A stretch of DNA of 64,000 nt from Paraburkholderia fungorum (GCF_003610895.1 NZ_MCAS01000019.1:1-64000), one strand, 5' to 3'. Counted from the first letter of the stretch, positions 51,438 through 61,444 are shown. Program-made: numbers and translations. The notes: a model not told the origin generated them from the sequence alone.

Positions 51438-53306
51438 ATGAATCATCCCTCATTCGAAGGACAGCCCAACGTCGAGGTGTCCGCAGCGGCGCCCACGTGG
51501 GTCAAACATCGGAAACTGATCGACTGGGTCCAGCGCATTGCCGCCCTGACCAAGCCCGATCGGATCGTCTGGTGCGACGGTTCGCAGGAGGAATACGACC
51601 GCCTGTGTGCCCAGATGGTCGAAGCCGGTACCCTCAAAAAGCTCAATCCCGCCAAACGTCCCAATTCCTATCTGGCCTGGTCCGATCCGTCAGATGTAGC
51701 GCGTGTCGAAGACCGCACCTACATCTGCTCGCAGCGTCGTGAAGATGCCGGGCCAACCAACAACTGGATCGAACCGGCCGAGATGCGTACAACGCTCGGC
51801 GGTCTCTTCGACGGCGCCATGCGCGGCCGTACGATGTACGTGGTGCCGTTCTCGATGGGGCCGCTCGGTTCGCCGATTGCGCACATTGGCGTCGAGTTGA
51901 GCGACAGCCCGTACGTGGCGACCAATATGCGCATCATGACGCGCATGGGCCGCAAGGTGTACGACGTGCTGGGCGAAGACGGCGAGTTCGTGCCGTGTGT
52001 GCATTCGGTCGGCGCACCGCTCGCGGCGGGCGAGAAAGACGTGCCGTGGCCGTGCAACGACACCAAATACATCGTCCATTTCCCCGAAGCGCGCGAAATC
52101 TGGAGCTACGGCTCGGGCTACGGCGGCAATGCGCTGCTCGGCAAGAAGTGCTTCGCGCTGCGCATCGCGTCCACCATGGGCCGTGCCGAAGGCTGGCTCG
52201 CCGAACACATGCTGATTCTCGGCGTGACGTCGCCGGAAGGACGCAAACATCACGTCGCGGCGGCATTTCCGTCGGCTTGCGGCAAGACTAACTTCGCCAT
52301 GCTGATTCCGCCGCAAGGCCTGAACGGCTGGAAAATCTCCACGATCGGCGACGATATCGCCTGGATCAAACCGGGTAAGGACGGCCGTCTGTACGCGATC
52401 AACCCGGAGGCGGGCTATTTCGGCGTGGCACCGGGCACGAGCGAAAAGACCAACTTCAACGCGATGGCCACGCTGAAGGAGAACGTCATTTTCACGAACG
52501 TCGCGCTGACTGACGACGGCGACGTCTGGTGGGAAGGCATGACCGACGAGCTGCCCGCGCATCTGATCGACTGGCAAGGCAAGGACTGGACGCCGGCAAG
52601 CGCGAAGGAACGCGGGCAGAAGGCCGCGCACCCCAACGCGCGCTTCACGGCGCCAGCCTCGCAATGTCCGTCGATCGACGCCGACTGGGAGAACCCGGCT
52701 GGTGTCGCCATCGACGCGTTCATCTTCGGCGGCCGCCGCTCGACCACGGTGCCGCTCGTCACCGAAGCACGCAACTGGGTCGAAGGCGTCTACATGGCGG
52801 CGACCATGGGCTCGGAAACAACCGCGGCAGCGGCGGGGCAGCAAGGCGTGGTGCGCCGGGATCCGTTCGCGATGCTGCCGTTCTGCGGGTACAACATGAG
52901 CGACTATTTCGGACACTGGCTCAAAACCGGCGAGCGTCTGGAGCAACTGAGCGCGAAGCTGCCCAAGATCTTCTGCGTCAACTGGTTCCGTAAGGGGCCG
53001 GACGGCAAGTTTGTCTGGCCGGGCTTCGGCGAGAACATGCGTGTGTTGAGCTGGATGGTCGGGCGCATTGAAGGCAAGGCGCAAGGCGAAGAACACGCAT
53101 TCGGCGTGTCGCCGCACTACGAAGACATCGACTGGAGCGGTCTCGATTTCAGCCGCGAGCAATTTGACCAGGTGATCTCGGTCGACGATGCGGCCTGGCG
53201 TGACGAGCTCCAACTGCATGCAGCCCTCTTTGACACATTGCAGCAAGGCCTGCCGCCAGCCTTGACCGAGGCAAAACGCGCTCTTGAGGGAAAACTCGCA
53301 GCTTGA
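51438..53306 (+). CDS. pckG: Phosphoenolpyruvate carboxykinase (GTP)
   Basis: The 622-residue enzyme is the GTP-dependent type. Signatures are FPSACGKTNFAML (P-loop with the reactive cysteine), GDDIAWIKPG, and the long guanine-site segment with FGGRRSTTVPLV. It makes phosphoenolpyruvate from oxaloacetate in gluconeogenesis. Length matches the family. Standard ATG at 51438 with GGAGAC. An intrinsic terminator follows. It is a single-gene unit, divergent from the hydroxyacid dehydrogenase. Confidence 0.96.
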   Translation: MNHPSFEGQPNVEVSAAAPTWVKHRKLIDWVQRIAALTKPDRIVWCDGSQEEYDRLCAQMVEAGTLKKLNPAKRPNSYLAWSDPSDVARVEDRTYICSQRREDAGPTNNWIEPAEMRTTLGGLFDGAMRGRTMYVVPFSMGPLGSPIAHIGVELSDSPYVATNMRIMTRMGRKVYDVLGEDGEFVPCVHSVGAPLAAGEKDVPWPCNDTKYIVHFPEAREIWSYGSGYGGNALLGKKCFALRIASTMGRAEGWLAEHMLILGVTSPEGRKHHVAAAFPSACGKTNFAMLIPPQGLNGWKISTIGDDIAWIKPGKDGRLYAINPEAGYFGVAPGTSEKTNFNAMATLKENVIFTNVALTDDGDVWWEGMTDELPAHLIDWQGKDWTPASAKERGQKAAHPNARFTAPASQCPSIDADWENPAGVAIDAFIFGGRRSTTVPLVTEARNWVEGVYMAATMGSETTAAAAGQQGVVRRDPFAMLPFCGYNMSDYFGHWLKTGERLEQLSAKLPKIFCVNWFRKGPDGKFVWPGFGENMRVLSWMVGRIEGKAQGEEHAFGVSPHYEDIDWSGLDFSREQFDQVISVDDAAWRDELQLHAALFDTLQQGLPPALTEAKRALEGKLAA

Positions 53307-53648
53307 ACATGTGAGTATTCACTTCGAATGAAAGCCGCCTTCGGGCGGTTTTTCTTTGCCGTATCGACGCTGCCGCATCACTTTTTCTGATTTCGCAACG
53401 CCGGATCGACCTTTGCGTCTGTTCGAACAAAAAAGACAGTGCAAGCTGCAGTGCAGCAGATTGTTTCCATTGTTGGAACAATCGCGGTTCTTGCCCCACA
53501 CTGGGAAGCACAGCGGCACAAATATCGACAATATTTCCGCTTTGACGGGCAACTTCTGCACGATTTCGCGAGTCGTAGGAGAATTCCAAGTTCGCTTCAC
53601 TGGTTTTCACTAATTGTCAGGAAGCTGTAACACGGCAGGAGTTGTCCT
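53307..53648. other. Intergenic region between pckG and the LysR gene
   Basis: After the pckG terminator the region is AT-rich and holds two dyads: ATTGTT...AACAAT (53460-53482), of the T-N11-A kind bound by LysR proteins, and AAATAT-CGACA-ATATTT (53520-53536). One or both may be an operator for the LysR gene that follows. A purine-rich GGCAGGAG precedes its start. No gene seen. Confidence 0.5.
53331..53355 (+). terminator. Intrinsic terminator of pckG
   Basis: CCGCC (53335-53339) and GGCGG (53344-53348) with a TTCG loop, flanked by AAA and by TTTTTC, lie 25 bases after the pckG stop. Confidence 0.88.
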
Positions 53649-54749
53649 ATGGATCATTTGCAGTCGATGCGAGTTTTCGTCAAAGTGGCGGATCTCGGCA
53701 GTTTTGCCCGCGCTGCGAGCGCGATGGATATTTCCAACGCAGTTGCCACCCGTCACGTTGCCGATCTTGAAGGCCGCCTTGGTACGCGACTGCTCAATCG
53801 CACAACCCGCAGCTTGTCTCTGACCGAATCCGGCCAGGTTTACCTCGAGCGTGCGCGCCAGATTCTCGACGAACTGGAAGACGTCGAGCAGATGGTGGTC
53901 GCGCGCAATCACGAACCCGTCGGCACGTTGCGAATCGTCGCACCGGTCGTGTTCGGGTTACATAACCTTGCGCCCGTGCTGCAGACGTACGCCGAGCGCT
54001 ACCCGAAAGTCATTCCCGATGTCACGCTGGTTGACCGTCAGGTCGATCTGGTCGAAGAAGGTTTTGACGTGGGCGTGGTGGTCACGCGGCAGATGCGCAG
54101 CGCGAGCATTGTCACGCGGCGTTTGACCACCGGTTGCATGACGGTGTGCGCGACGCCCGCGTATCTGGAAAAACACGGCACGCCCACGCGTCCCGAGCAT
54201 CTGCTCGAGCATCCGTGCCTGAGCTTGCCGTCGGAGTATTGGGGCGACGAGCGTGTCTTCACGGGCTCGGAGGGCGAGGTGCGCGTGCGTCCGTCCAACG
54301 TGATCGTGGCCAACAACACGGAAATGCTGCGGCAGTTCGCGTTGCTCGGCATGGGTATCGCGATTCTGCCCAGCTATCTGATCGGCCGCGATATGACGCG
54401 TGGCAGGCTCGTGCGTCTGCTCGGCGATTTCCGTTTGCCGCAGGTTGAGATCAACATCGCGTATCCGAGCCGCCGTCACTTGCCGGCCAAGGTGCGTACG
54501 TTCATCGATCATCTGGTTGAGCATTTCAGCCAGACGCCGAACAGTCTGCTCGGCGAACAGTGGATCAAGGACGGTCTTGGAAGGCCTGCCACGGCCACGG
54601 CGCTCGATTCGGCGGACCCCATGCCGCCGGAAGCGTTCGATGGCGCTGAGCCGCTTTCACGGCTGCTGGATAGCGAGTTGTCGCCGTTGCCGAAGACGTT
54701 GGCAAAGACGACGAATCGTCCGCGGCCTGCTGCTCTGTCACCGCTATAA
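53649..54749 (+). CDS. LysR-family transcriptional regulator
   Basis: The 366-residue protein opens with a LysR helix-turn-helix (residues 1-60; FVKVADLGSFARAASAMDIS, VATRHVADLEGRLGTRLL) and a periplasmic-binding-like effector domain (about 90-300). It belongs to the CrgA/AaeR-like group. It carries an extra 60 or so Pro/Leu-rich C-terminal residues (ALDSADPMPPEAFDGAEPL) that most family members lack. No obvious target gene is divergent from it. It ends before a strong bidirectional terminator. Confidence 0.88.
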   Translation: MDHLQSMRVFVKVADLGSFARAASAMDISNAVATRHVADLEGRLGTRLLNRTTRSLSLTESGQVYLERARQILDELEDVEQMVVARNHEPVGTLRIVAPVVFGLHNLAPVLQTYAERYPKVIPDVTLVDRQVDLVEEGFDVGVVVTRQMRSASIVTRRLTTGCMTVCATPAYLEKHGTPTRPEHLLEHPCLSLPSEYWGDERVFTGSEGEVRVRPSNVIVANNTEMLRQFALLGMGIAILPSYLIGRDMTRGRLVRLLGDFRLPQVEINIAYPSRRHLPAKVRTFIDHLVEHFSQTPNSLLGEQWIKDGLGRPATATALDSADPMPPEAFDGAEPLSRLLDSELSPLPKTLAKTTNRPRPAALSPL

Positions 54750-54806
54750 CGATTCGAGCGATCACCGCCGGCGGCTCCTGAGATTGGCGCGGTCCGGAGG
54801 ACAAAT

Positions 54807-54843
54807 AAAAAGGCGCAGTCACGAAAGTGACTGCGCCTTTTTT
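54807..54843. terminator. Strong bidirectional terminator
   Basis: A perfect stem, AAGGCGCAGTCAC/GTGACTGCGCCTT, with a GAAA loop is flanked by an A-run and a T-run. It separates the plus-strand LysR gene from the minus-strand topB and can serve both. Confidence 0.93.
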
Positions 54844-54914
54844 CTTTGCGCTATCAGAGCTGGCCGGAAGCTGAATGCGCCTCCGGTCGCCTGCCGAAAT
54901 GACGAGCCGGCGAA

Positions 54915-57590
54915 TTATGAGCCGGTCTTGCGCGCAGCCGTTTTCTTGGCCGGCGCTTTCTTGGCCGCCGCAGTCTTTGCAGCAGTCTTGGCCGCGGGTG
55001 CTTTCTTCGCTGCTGCCTTCTTGGCGGCGGGCACCGCCTTTACTGCAACGGCTGCATCTTCGTCGTCCGACTCCGGCGCTGCCTTCGCTGCCGTCTTGGC
55101 CGCTGCGGTCTTCGCTGCTGTTTTGGCCGATGGCTCCTTCTTCTCGAATTCGAAGCCGATCTTGCCGTCATTCTGCTTGACGAGGAATGCCTTGAAGTTG
55201 CGGCCGGTGCGCGACGACTTGAAATTCGTCAGCAGGTCGGTGCGCCCTTCTTCAAGCAATTTCGCCATCTGCTCGCGTGCGATTTCCTGCTGCAGAATCA
55301 CCTTCCCTGAGCGGAAGTCGCAAGTCTTCGGATTGGCAACCGAGTTCTCACAAACATAGCTCATGCCGTGTTCGAACACGCGACCCTTGCACTTCGGACA
55401 CGCACCGACCGCTTGCTGGTCGGAGAAGTCAGGCGGTTCGCCGTCTTCGCCGCCCGAATCCTGACCGAAGTCGAACTCGAGCTTGTAATTCTTGATCTCG
55501 TCGTCGAGCGAGAGCTTCAGAATCGCGGAGAACGGGCGGCCCATCTTGCTGCGGAAACCTGACAACGGCCCGATCGTCTTGTTCTGCAATAACTCTTCGA
55601 CTTCTGGAATTTCGAACTGACGTCCGCCCGGAATCTTGGAGATCGAGAACTCGCACTTCGAGCACGCGAAGCGCCGGTAGTTTTCCTTCACCTGACCGCC
55701 ACAATTCGGACACGGCGTCTGCAACGTCGCGTAATCACCCGGGATTGTGTCCGAATCGTATTCCTTCGCGCGCTTGACGATGGTCTGCGTCATGCGGGCG
55801 ATTTCCTGCATGAACGCGTCGCGCGGCAGGTTGCCACGTTCCATCTGCGAGAGCTTGTATTCCCACTCGCCGGTCAATTCCGGCGCGGTCAGTTCCTTCA
55901 CGCCGAGACCGCGCAGCAGTGTCATCAGCTGGAAAGCCTTGGCCGTGGGGATCAGATCGCGGCCTTCGCGGATCAGATACTTTTCGCCGAGCAGCCCTTC
56001 GATAATGGCGGCGCGCGTGGCCGGCGTGCCAAGGCCCTTGGCCGCCATGGCTTCGCGCAACTCGTCGTCTTCGACGAGCTTGCCCGCGCCTTCCATGGCC
56101 GACAGCAAGGTTGCTTCGTTGTAGCGTGCGGGCGGTTTCGTCACCAGTTGCTGGGCGGCGATCTTGTCCGTCTTGACCTTCTCGTCTTTCTGCACCGGCA
56201 CGAGATTGGCGTCTTCGCCGCTGATTTCGCGGCCATAGACCTGCAACCAGCCCGGTTCGACCAGCACCTTGCCTTCAGTCTTGAAGTGATGGCCCACCAC
56301 TTCCGTGATCCGTGTCGTTACCCGATATTCGGCGGCCGGGAAGAACACCGACAGGAAGCGCTTCACTACCAGGTCGTAGAGCTTCTGTTCCGGTTCGGAC
56401 AGATTCTTCGGTGCTTGCGCGGTCGGGATGATTGCGAAGTGGTCGCTGATCTTCGAGTTATCGAAGATGCGCTTGTTCGGTTTCACCCAACCCTTGTCCA
56501 ACACCTGCTTGGCATAGGGGAGATAGTTGTTGCTCTCCTTGAGCATGCCCAGCGTTTCCTTGACCGTATCCATATAGTCTTCCGGCAACGCGCGCGCGTC
56601 GGTCCGGGGATAGGTCAGCACCTTGTGCTTTTCGTACAGCGCCTGAGCGAGGCCCAGCGTGTTCTTCGCCGAGAAGCCGAAGCGGCCGTTGGCTTCACGC
56701 TGCAAGCTGGTCAGGTCGAACAGTGCCGGCGACAGTTGCGTGGACGGCTTCGATTCTTCCGTCACCGTGCCGATCTGGCCACGGCAGGCAGCAACGATCG
56801 TCTCGGCTGCGGGCAGCGCCCACAGACGCGAATCGCGTTTTTCAGGATCGAACTCGTCGCGCTTGAATTTCGGATCGAACCAGCGGCCTTCGTAGAAGCC
56901 GCCCGCGCAGACGAAGTCGGCCTTCACTTCCCAATAGTCGCGCGGCACGAAGCGGCGGATCTTTTCTTCGCGCTCGACCACGATCGACAGCGTGGGTGTC
57001 TGTACCCGGCCGACTGTGGTCAGGAAGAAACCGCCGCCCTTGCTGTTGAATGCGGTCATGGCCCGCGTGCCGTTGATGCCGACCAGCCAGTCCGCCTCCG
57101 AGCGGCAGCGCGCCGCGTCAGCGAGCGGTTGCATTTCTTCGTCGCTACGCAGACGGGCAAAGCCTTCACGGATCGCGCCCGCCGTCATGGATTGCAGCCA
57201 CAGGCGCTGCACCGGCTGTTTGGCTTTCGCGTGCTGCGCGATCAGGCGGAAAATCAGCTCGCCCTCGCGCCCCGCGTCGCATGCATTGATCAGACGATCG
57301 ACGTCTTTACGCTTGAGCAACTTGGTCAGCACCTTCAGGCGCGACTCGCTCTTGGCGATCGGATTCAGATCGAAATGCGGCGGAATGACGGGCAGATTCG
57401 CGAAACTCCATTTGCCGCGTTTGACTTCATAGTCTTCGGGCGCGGCGATTTCCAGCAAGTGGCCGACTGCCGAGGAAAGGACGTAGTCGTCGCTTTCGTA
57501 GTATTCGTCATGCTTGGTAAAACCGCCCAAAGCGCGCGCGATGTCGTTCGCGACGGAAGGCTTTTCGGCGATGATCAGTGCTTTGGACAT
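54915..57590 (-). CDS. topB: DNA topoisomerase III
   Basis: This 891-residue type IA topoisomerase has the Toprim opening KALIIAEKPSVANDIARALG, DAGREGELI, and the catalytic tyrosine Tyr327 in VLTYPRTDARALP. After the core, two zinc-ribbon-like cysteine sets are visible (CPNCGG...CSKC and CPKCKG...CEN), then a long Lys/Ala tail of the last 80 residues (repeats such as AAKKAAAKKAPAAKTAAKT). It decatenates replication and recombination intermediates. The tail resembles histone-like DNA-binding tails seen in Burkholderia proteins. It is well beyond the E. coli length of about 650. Confidence 0.93.
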   Translation of the reverse strand: MSKALIIAEKPSVANDIARALGGFTKHDEYYESDDYVLSSAVGHLLEIAAPEDYEVKRGKWSFANLPVIPPHFDLNPIAKSESRLKVLTKLLKRKDVDRLINACDAGREGELIFRLIAQHAKAKQPVQRLWLQSMTAGAIREGFARLRSDEEMQPLADAARCRSEADWLVGINGTRAMTAFNSKGGGFFLTTVGRVQTPTLSIVVEREEKIRRFVPRDYWEVKADFVCAGGFYEGRWFDPKFKRDEFDPEKRDSRLWALPAAETIVAACRGQIGTVTEESKPSTQLSPALFDLTSLQREANGRFGFSAKNTLGLAQALYEKHKVLTYPRTDARALPEDYMDTVKETLGMLKESNNYLPYAKQVLDKGWVKPNKRIFDNSKISDHFAIIPTAQAPKNLSEPEQKLYDLVVKRFLSVFFPAAEYRVTTRITEVVGHHFKTEGKVLVEPGWLQVYGREISGEDANLVPVQKDEKVKTDKIAAQQLVTKPPARYNEATLLSAMEGAGKLVEDDELREAMAAKGLGTPATRAAIIEGLLGEKYLIREGRDLIPTAKAFQLMTLLRGLGVKELTAPELTGEWEYKLSQMERGNLPRDAFMQEIARMTQTIVKRAKEYDSDTIPGDYATLQTPCPNCGGQVKENYRRFACSKCEFSISKIPGGRQFEIPEVEELLQNKTIGPLSGFRSKMGRPFSAILKLSLDDEIKNYKLEFDFGQDSGGEDGEPPDFSDQQAVGACPKCKGRVFEHGMSYVCENSVANPKTCDFRSGKVILQQEIAREQMAKLLEEGRTDLLTNFKSSRTGRNFKAFLVKQNDGKIGFEFEKKEPSAKTAAKTAAAKTAAKAAPESDDEDAAVAVKAVPAAKKAAAKKAPAAKTAAKTAAAKKAPAKKTAARKTGS

Positions 57591-57839
57591 GACTCGATGT
57601 GAGGTTGGTAGATCCGGGTTGATGGCCTTGAGTGCGCTTTAACCAGCGCGACCCTCGTTTGCGACCTTTGCGACCCAATAACGACCGCTTTATAGCACAC
57701 GGCGCGAGAGCGGCGTGTCAAGTGCCATAAAAAGCGCGCCATGATAATTGCGCGCTCAGTAGCTGGGCACGCGGCGCAAAACGCGCCGTGTGCTGCTCGC
57801 AACGCCCGTGCCGCAAGGTTTAGCGGCCGGTAGCCACAT

Positions 57840-58217
57840 TCACGCGACGGTCAGCGCGGGCCGCAGTTTGGGCGCGCCGCTGATGCCAGGCACCGCCGTC
57901 AGGTCAGACAACATCCGTTCCACAATCGCTGCTTGCGGCAAAACCGTGCCAAAGAAACGTGTCGTTACTGAGTCTTCGATCAGGATGGTCGGGAAATTCT
58001 CTACATCCAGATCGTCGAAGCGGTCCGCATGGGTTTCGATGTCGATCCATGCGAAACAGATATCCGGATGTTTATCCGCCAGGCGGTTGAAGGCCTCCCG
58101 GTAGTCACGGCAGGTCCCGCACCACTCCGCGCACAGGCAGGCTACGAACAGCGTGTCGGGTTCGTTGACGCGCTCGGCAATCCGGTCTTGGTCGGTGTCG
58201 AGATTCAGCGCGGGCAT
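57840..58217 (-). CDS. Thioredoxin-like protein
   Basis: The 125-residue protein has a thioredoxin fold with the active site EWCGTCRDYREAF (WCGTC, Cys35 and Cys38 approximately). No signal peptide or membrane segment is seen, so it acts in the cytoplasm. The start at 58217 has AAGGAACC upstream; the longer open frame is not protein-like. It lies between topB and dprA on the same strand, 89 bases after dprA, so it may be co-transcribed with dprA. A redox partner for these enzymes is not shown. Confidence 0.85.
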   Translation of the reverse strand: MPALNLDTDQDRIAERVNEPDTLFVACLCAEWCGTCRDYREAFNRLADKHPDICFAWIDIETHADRFDDLDVENFPTILIEDSVTTRFFGTVLPQAAIVERMLSDLTAVPGISGAPKLRPALTVA

Positions 58218-58306
58218 GGTGGTTCCTTGCGTACTTTTATCAGGTGCTTTGGCGCGAATGTAGCATGGCCGATCCCAAATCGCGGTCAACCCTGGTCAAT
58301 GCGGGG

Positions 58307-59566
58307 TCAGCCACGGGTCGCCCGTGTGAAGCGGCCGCCGGGCAGCGCGGTAACCTGGCCGGCGAGTTCGAGTTGCAGCAGCGTGTTTTGCAATGCCGCG
58401 TCCCCCATCTCGGTGCGGCTGGCAAGAATTTCAAGCGTAGCGGGCGCGTGACCGAGCGCGTCGAGGAGCTGCAGCGCTTCGGGACTCGTGGCCGGTTGCG
58501 GCTCCGCTGATAACGTGGATGCCGTGCCTGAGTCCCGCTGGACCGCCGCGGCGTGCATCGTCGGCAGTTCCTGCCGAACGTTTTCCGACGCAGGAGTTTC
58601 AGGCGATTCCGGCGTACCCGCGCTATCCGGAAAAATCGTCTGCTGGCCGGCGGCCTTCGCGGCGACAGGCTTGCCGAAGCCCAGTTCTTCCAGCACTTCA
58701 TCGGGCGTTTCAACCAGTTTGGCGCCCTGCTTGATGATTCGATGGCAGCCGCGCGACAAGGGTGCGTGGATCGAGCCGGGCAAGGCGAAGATATCGCGCC
58801 CCATTTCATTGGCGAGCCGAGCCGTGATCAACGAACCCGAGCGCATGGCGGCTTCGACGATCACAACCCCGCTGACGAGGCCGGCGATCAGGCGGTTACG
58901 CTGCGGGAAATTGGCGGCGCGCGCCGGCGTGCCCAGAGGCCATTCCGAAAGGATTGCACCTTGCGCTGCGATCTGCCGTGCCAGCGCGTGATGCGCGGCC
59001 GGGTAGACGAGGTCGGCGCCGGTGCCGATCACCGCCACCGTGCCGCCGACACCTTCCAGGCCGCCGCGATGAGCGGCGCCGTCGATGCCCAGCGCCAGCC
59101 CCGACACGACGGTGACGCCCGCTTGCGAAAGCTCGCGTGCGAAACGCTCGGCATCTTCAGCGCCTTGTGGCGTCGCGCTGCGGCTGCCCACCAGCGCCAC
59201 CGCTCTCGTGTGCAGCAGATTCAGCCGACCCTTTATATAGAGTAGCGGCGGCGGATCGGTCATGGTGAGTAACGCGGGCGGATAGGCGGGATCGTCGAGG
59301 GTTACCACATGGTTGCCAGGTAGCTCGCGCCATGCGATGACTGCGTCGAGTTGCGCATCAAAGTTTGCGATGGGCGGTGCCAGTACAGCGCGCGCTGCAG
59401 TTTCGCCCGCAATCCCGGCAAGTGCCTCGAGCGATTGATTGAAAATCGCTTCCGGCAGTCCGAAAGCGCTCAGCAGTAAACGCAGCGCGGCGGGTTTCAG
59501 CCCCGGCGCGAGCGCAAGCCGCAGCCAGGCGGCGAGTTCAATATGGGTTGCGGGCAAGGTACGCAT
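58307..59566 (-). CDS. dprA: DNA-processing protein DprA (Smf)
   Basis: This 419-residue protein has a SAM-like N-terminal domain, then the DprA Rossmann-like domain (about 110-310; LVGSRSATPQGAEDAERFA, VSGLALGIDGAAHRGGL, NRLIAGLVSGVVIVEAAMRSGSLITA) and a C-terminal winged-helix DprA_WH (about 350-415). It binds incoming single-stranded DNA and loads RecA during transformation. Start at 59566 (MRTLPATHIELAAWLRLALA) is preceded by AGGAGGATC. It is divergent from def, a gene order widely kept in proteobacteria. Confidence 0.93.
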   Translation of the reverse strand: MRTLPATHIELAAWLRLALAPGLKPAALRLLLSAFGLPEAIFNQSLEALAGIAGETAARAVLAPPIANFDAQLDAVIAWRELPGNHVVTLDDPAYPPALLTMTDPPPLLYIKGRLNLLHTRAVALVGSRSATPQGAEDAERFARELSQAGVTVVSGLALGIDGAAHRGGLEGVGGTVAVIGTGADLVYPAAHHALARQIAAQGAILSEWPLGTPARAANFPQRNRLIAGLVSGVVIVEAAMRSGSLITARLANEMGRDIFALPGSIHAPLSRGCHRIIKQGAKLVETPDEVLEELGFGKPVAAKAAGQQTIFPDSAGTPESPETPASENVRQELPTMHAAAVQRDSGTASTLSAEPQPATSPEALQLLDALGHAPATLEILASRTEMGDAALQNTLLQLELAGQVTALPGGRFTRATRG

Positions 59567-59810
59567 TGAGAGTCGATCCTCCTGCAGGGCCAGCGGGCAG
59601 GCGGGCGCCATGCTAAAATTTTCATCATCCGAAATAACTGCAGCGCCGCGCCCACCCGCGCGGGCCCTTCGCTTAGCGCACATGGCGCGTTGAATCGAAC
59701 CGGTTCGACACCGTCTATCGTCTGCGTAACGCGATGCGCCCACAACCTGGCCGAATGGCCAACGCTAGCCCTACACCGGTCAGCGGCGCCTATAAAACAC
59801 ACTCAAGATC

Positions 59811-60314
59811 ATGGCTTTACTGAACATCCTCAATTACCCGGACAAGCGGCTGCACAAGATTGCGAAGCCGGTCGAAGTGGTCAACGACCGTATTCGCCGG
59901 CTGGTCGCCGACATGGCCGAAACGATGTACGCCGCACCCGGCGTCGGCCTCGCGGCGACCCAGGTGGACGTGCATGAACGCGTGGTTGTGATCGACGTGT
60001 CGGAAACGCACGACGAACTGCTCGCTTTCATCAACCCGGAAATCGTCTGGTCGAGCGACGAAAAGAAGCTCTCTGAAGAGGGCTGCCTCTCGGTGCCGGG
60101 CATTTACGACAACGTCGAGCGCGCCGAGAAGGTGCGCGTGCGGGCGCTGAACGAGAAGGGCGAAACCTTCGAGATGGATTGCGAAGGGCTGCTGGCCGTG
60201 TGCATCCAGCACGAGATGGATCATCTGATGGGCCGCGTGTTCGTCGAGTACCTGTCGTCGCTGAAACAGACGCGCATCAAGAGCAAGATGAAGAAGCTCG
60301 CCCACGCGATGTAA
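59811..60314 (+). CDS. def: Peptide deformylase
   Basis: The 167-residue enzyme has all three deformylase motifs: GVGLAATQ, EGCLSVP and QHEMDHLMG (metal-binding Cys and two His, catalytic Glu). It removes the formyl group from nascent chains. It is followed 31 bases later by fmt, the classic pair. A candidate extended -10 (TGCTAAAAT) lies at 59611-59619 in the divergent region with dprA. The ATG has no strong ribosome-binding site. Confidence 0.96.
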   Translation: MALLNILNYPDKRLHKIAKPVEVVNDRIRRLVADMAETMYAAPGVGLAATQVDVHERVVVIDVSETHDELLAFINPEIVWSSDEKKLSEEGCLSVPGIYDNVERAEKVRVRALNEKGETFEMDCEGLLAVCIQHEMDHLMGRVFVEYLSSLKQTRIKSKMKKLAHAM

Positions 60315-60345
60315 TGCGCGCCCACCTCGTCTACCGCACCCGTTC

Positions 60346-61332
60346 ATGAGTCATTCGTTGCGCGTCATCTTTGCCGGTACGCCGGAGTTCGCCGCGGCCG
60401 CGCTGGCCGCGATCCACAGCGCCGGTTTTCCGGTGCCGCTCGTGCTGACCCGGCAAGATCAACCCGCCGGGCGCGGAATGAAATTGCAGGCGAGCCCGGT
60501 CAAGCGCTACGCGCAGGAACACGGCATTGCCGTCGCGCAGCCGCCTTCGCTGCGCCGCGCCGGCAAATACCCGGCTGAAGCCGCCGCCGCGATCGATCAA
60601 TTGCATGCCACACCGCACGACGTGATGGTGGTGGCCGCCTATGGTCTGATCCTGCCGCAGGAAGTGCTCGATATTCCGCCGCTGGGTTGCATCAACATTC
60701 ACGCATCCTTGTTACCGCGCTGGCGCGGCGCCGCGCCGATCCACCGCTCGATCGAGGCGGGCGACGCTGAAACCGGCATCACGCTCATGCAAATGGACGC
60801 GGGCCTCGACACGGGCGCGATGATCTCGGTCGCGCGCACGCCCATTTCCGGCGACGACACCACGGCGATCCTCCACGACCGTCTCGCGCAAGACGGCGCG
60901 AAGCTGATCGTCGAAGCCCTGATCGAGCTCGAGCGCAGCGGCAAGCTGGCTGCAACGCCGCAACCGGCGGACGGCGTGACATATGCGGAAAAAATCGGCA
61001 AGCACGAGGCTGCGCTCGACTGGCGTAAGCCGGCCGTGGTTCTGGCGCGTCAGGTGCGTGCATTCGACCCGTTCCCCGGTGGCGTAGGCACGCTGGAAGA
61101 CGGCACGTCGATCAAGATCTGGGCGGCGGTTCCGGTCGAGGTGCAAGGCAGCAGCGCGCCCGGAACGATCGTTGACATCTCTTCCGAAGGTGTTGTGATT
61201 GCCTGTGGTGAAGGCGCCCTGCGTCTCACGCAACTGCAAAAACCCGGCGGCAAGCGTTTGCCGGTGCGCGAATTCCTGGCCGGCGCGACGCTAACGGCCG
61301 GTCAGCGTTTCCAGCTCCCCGAAGCAAAATAA
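60346..61332 (+). CDS. fmt: Methionyl-tRNA formyltransferase
   Basis: The 328-residue enzyme has the formyltransferase core (FAGTPEFAAAALAAI, HASLLPRWRGAAPIHRSI, with the family Asn-His-Asp residues) and a C-terminal OB-like domain for tRNA binding (from about 210). It formylates initiator Met-tRNA. It is in an operon with def. Length is standard. A hairpin follows the stop. Confidence 0.96.
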   Translation: MSHSLRVIFAGTPEFAAAALAAIHSAGFPVPLVLTRQDQPAGRGMKLQASPVKRYAQEHGIAVAQPPSLRRAGKYPAEAAAAIDQLHATPHDVMVVAAYGLILPQEVLDIPPLGCINIHASLLPRWRGAAPIHRSIEAGDAETGITLMQMDAGLDTGAMISVARTPISGDDTTAILHDRLAQDGAKLIVEALIELERSGKLAATPQPADGVTYAEKIGKHEAALDWRKPAVVLARQVRAFDPFPGGVGTLEDGTSIKIWAAVPVEVQGSSAPGTIVDISSEGVVIACGEGALRLTQLQKPGGKRLPVREFLAGATLTAGQRFQLPEAK

Positions 61333-61349
61333 ACGGCTTGCACTACCTT

Positions 61350-61375
61350 GAACATCGTCCATTCGGCCGATGTTC
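61350..61375 (+). terminator. Hairpin after fmt
   Basis: GAACATCG (61350-61357) and CGATGTTC (61368-61375) form a perfect 8-base stem with a 10-base loop. There is no T-run, so termination may be weak. Confidence 0.5.
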
Positions 61376-61444
61376 AGGAGCGCCGCCACGAGCCCGCAGC
61401 GCGTTAGAATCCTCTATGCAGCAGCCCGTGTTTAGAGGATCCCC

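Noticed and set aside
51690..53246. 518-codon minus-strand frame opposite pckG
   Set aside because: Shadow of pckG with an Arg/His/Val-rich product and no start signal.
56148..57602. 484-codon plus-strand frame opposite topB
   Set aside because: Complete overlap with topB, which is certain by motifs; no recognisable domain.
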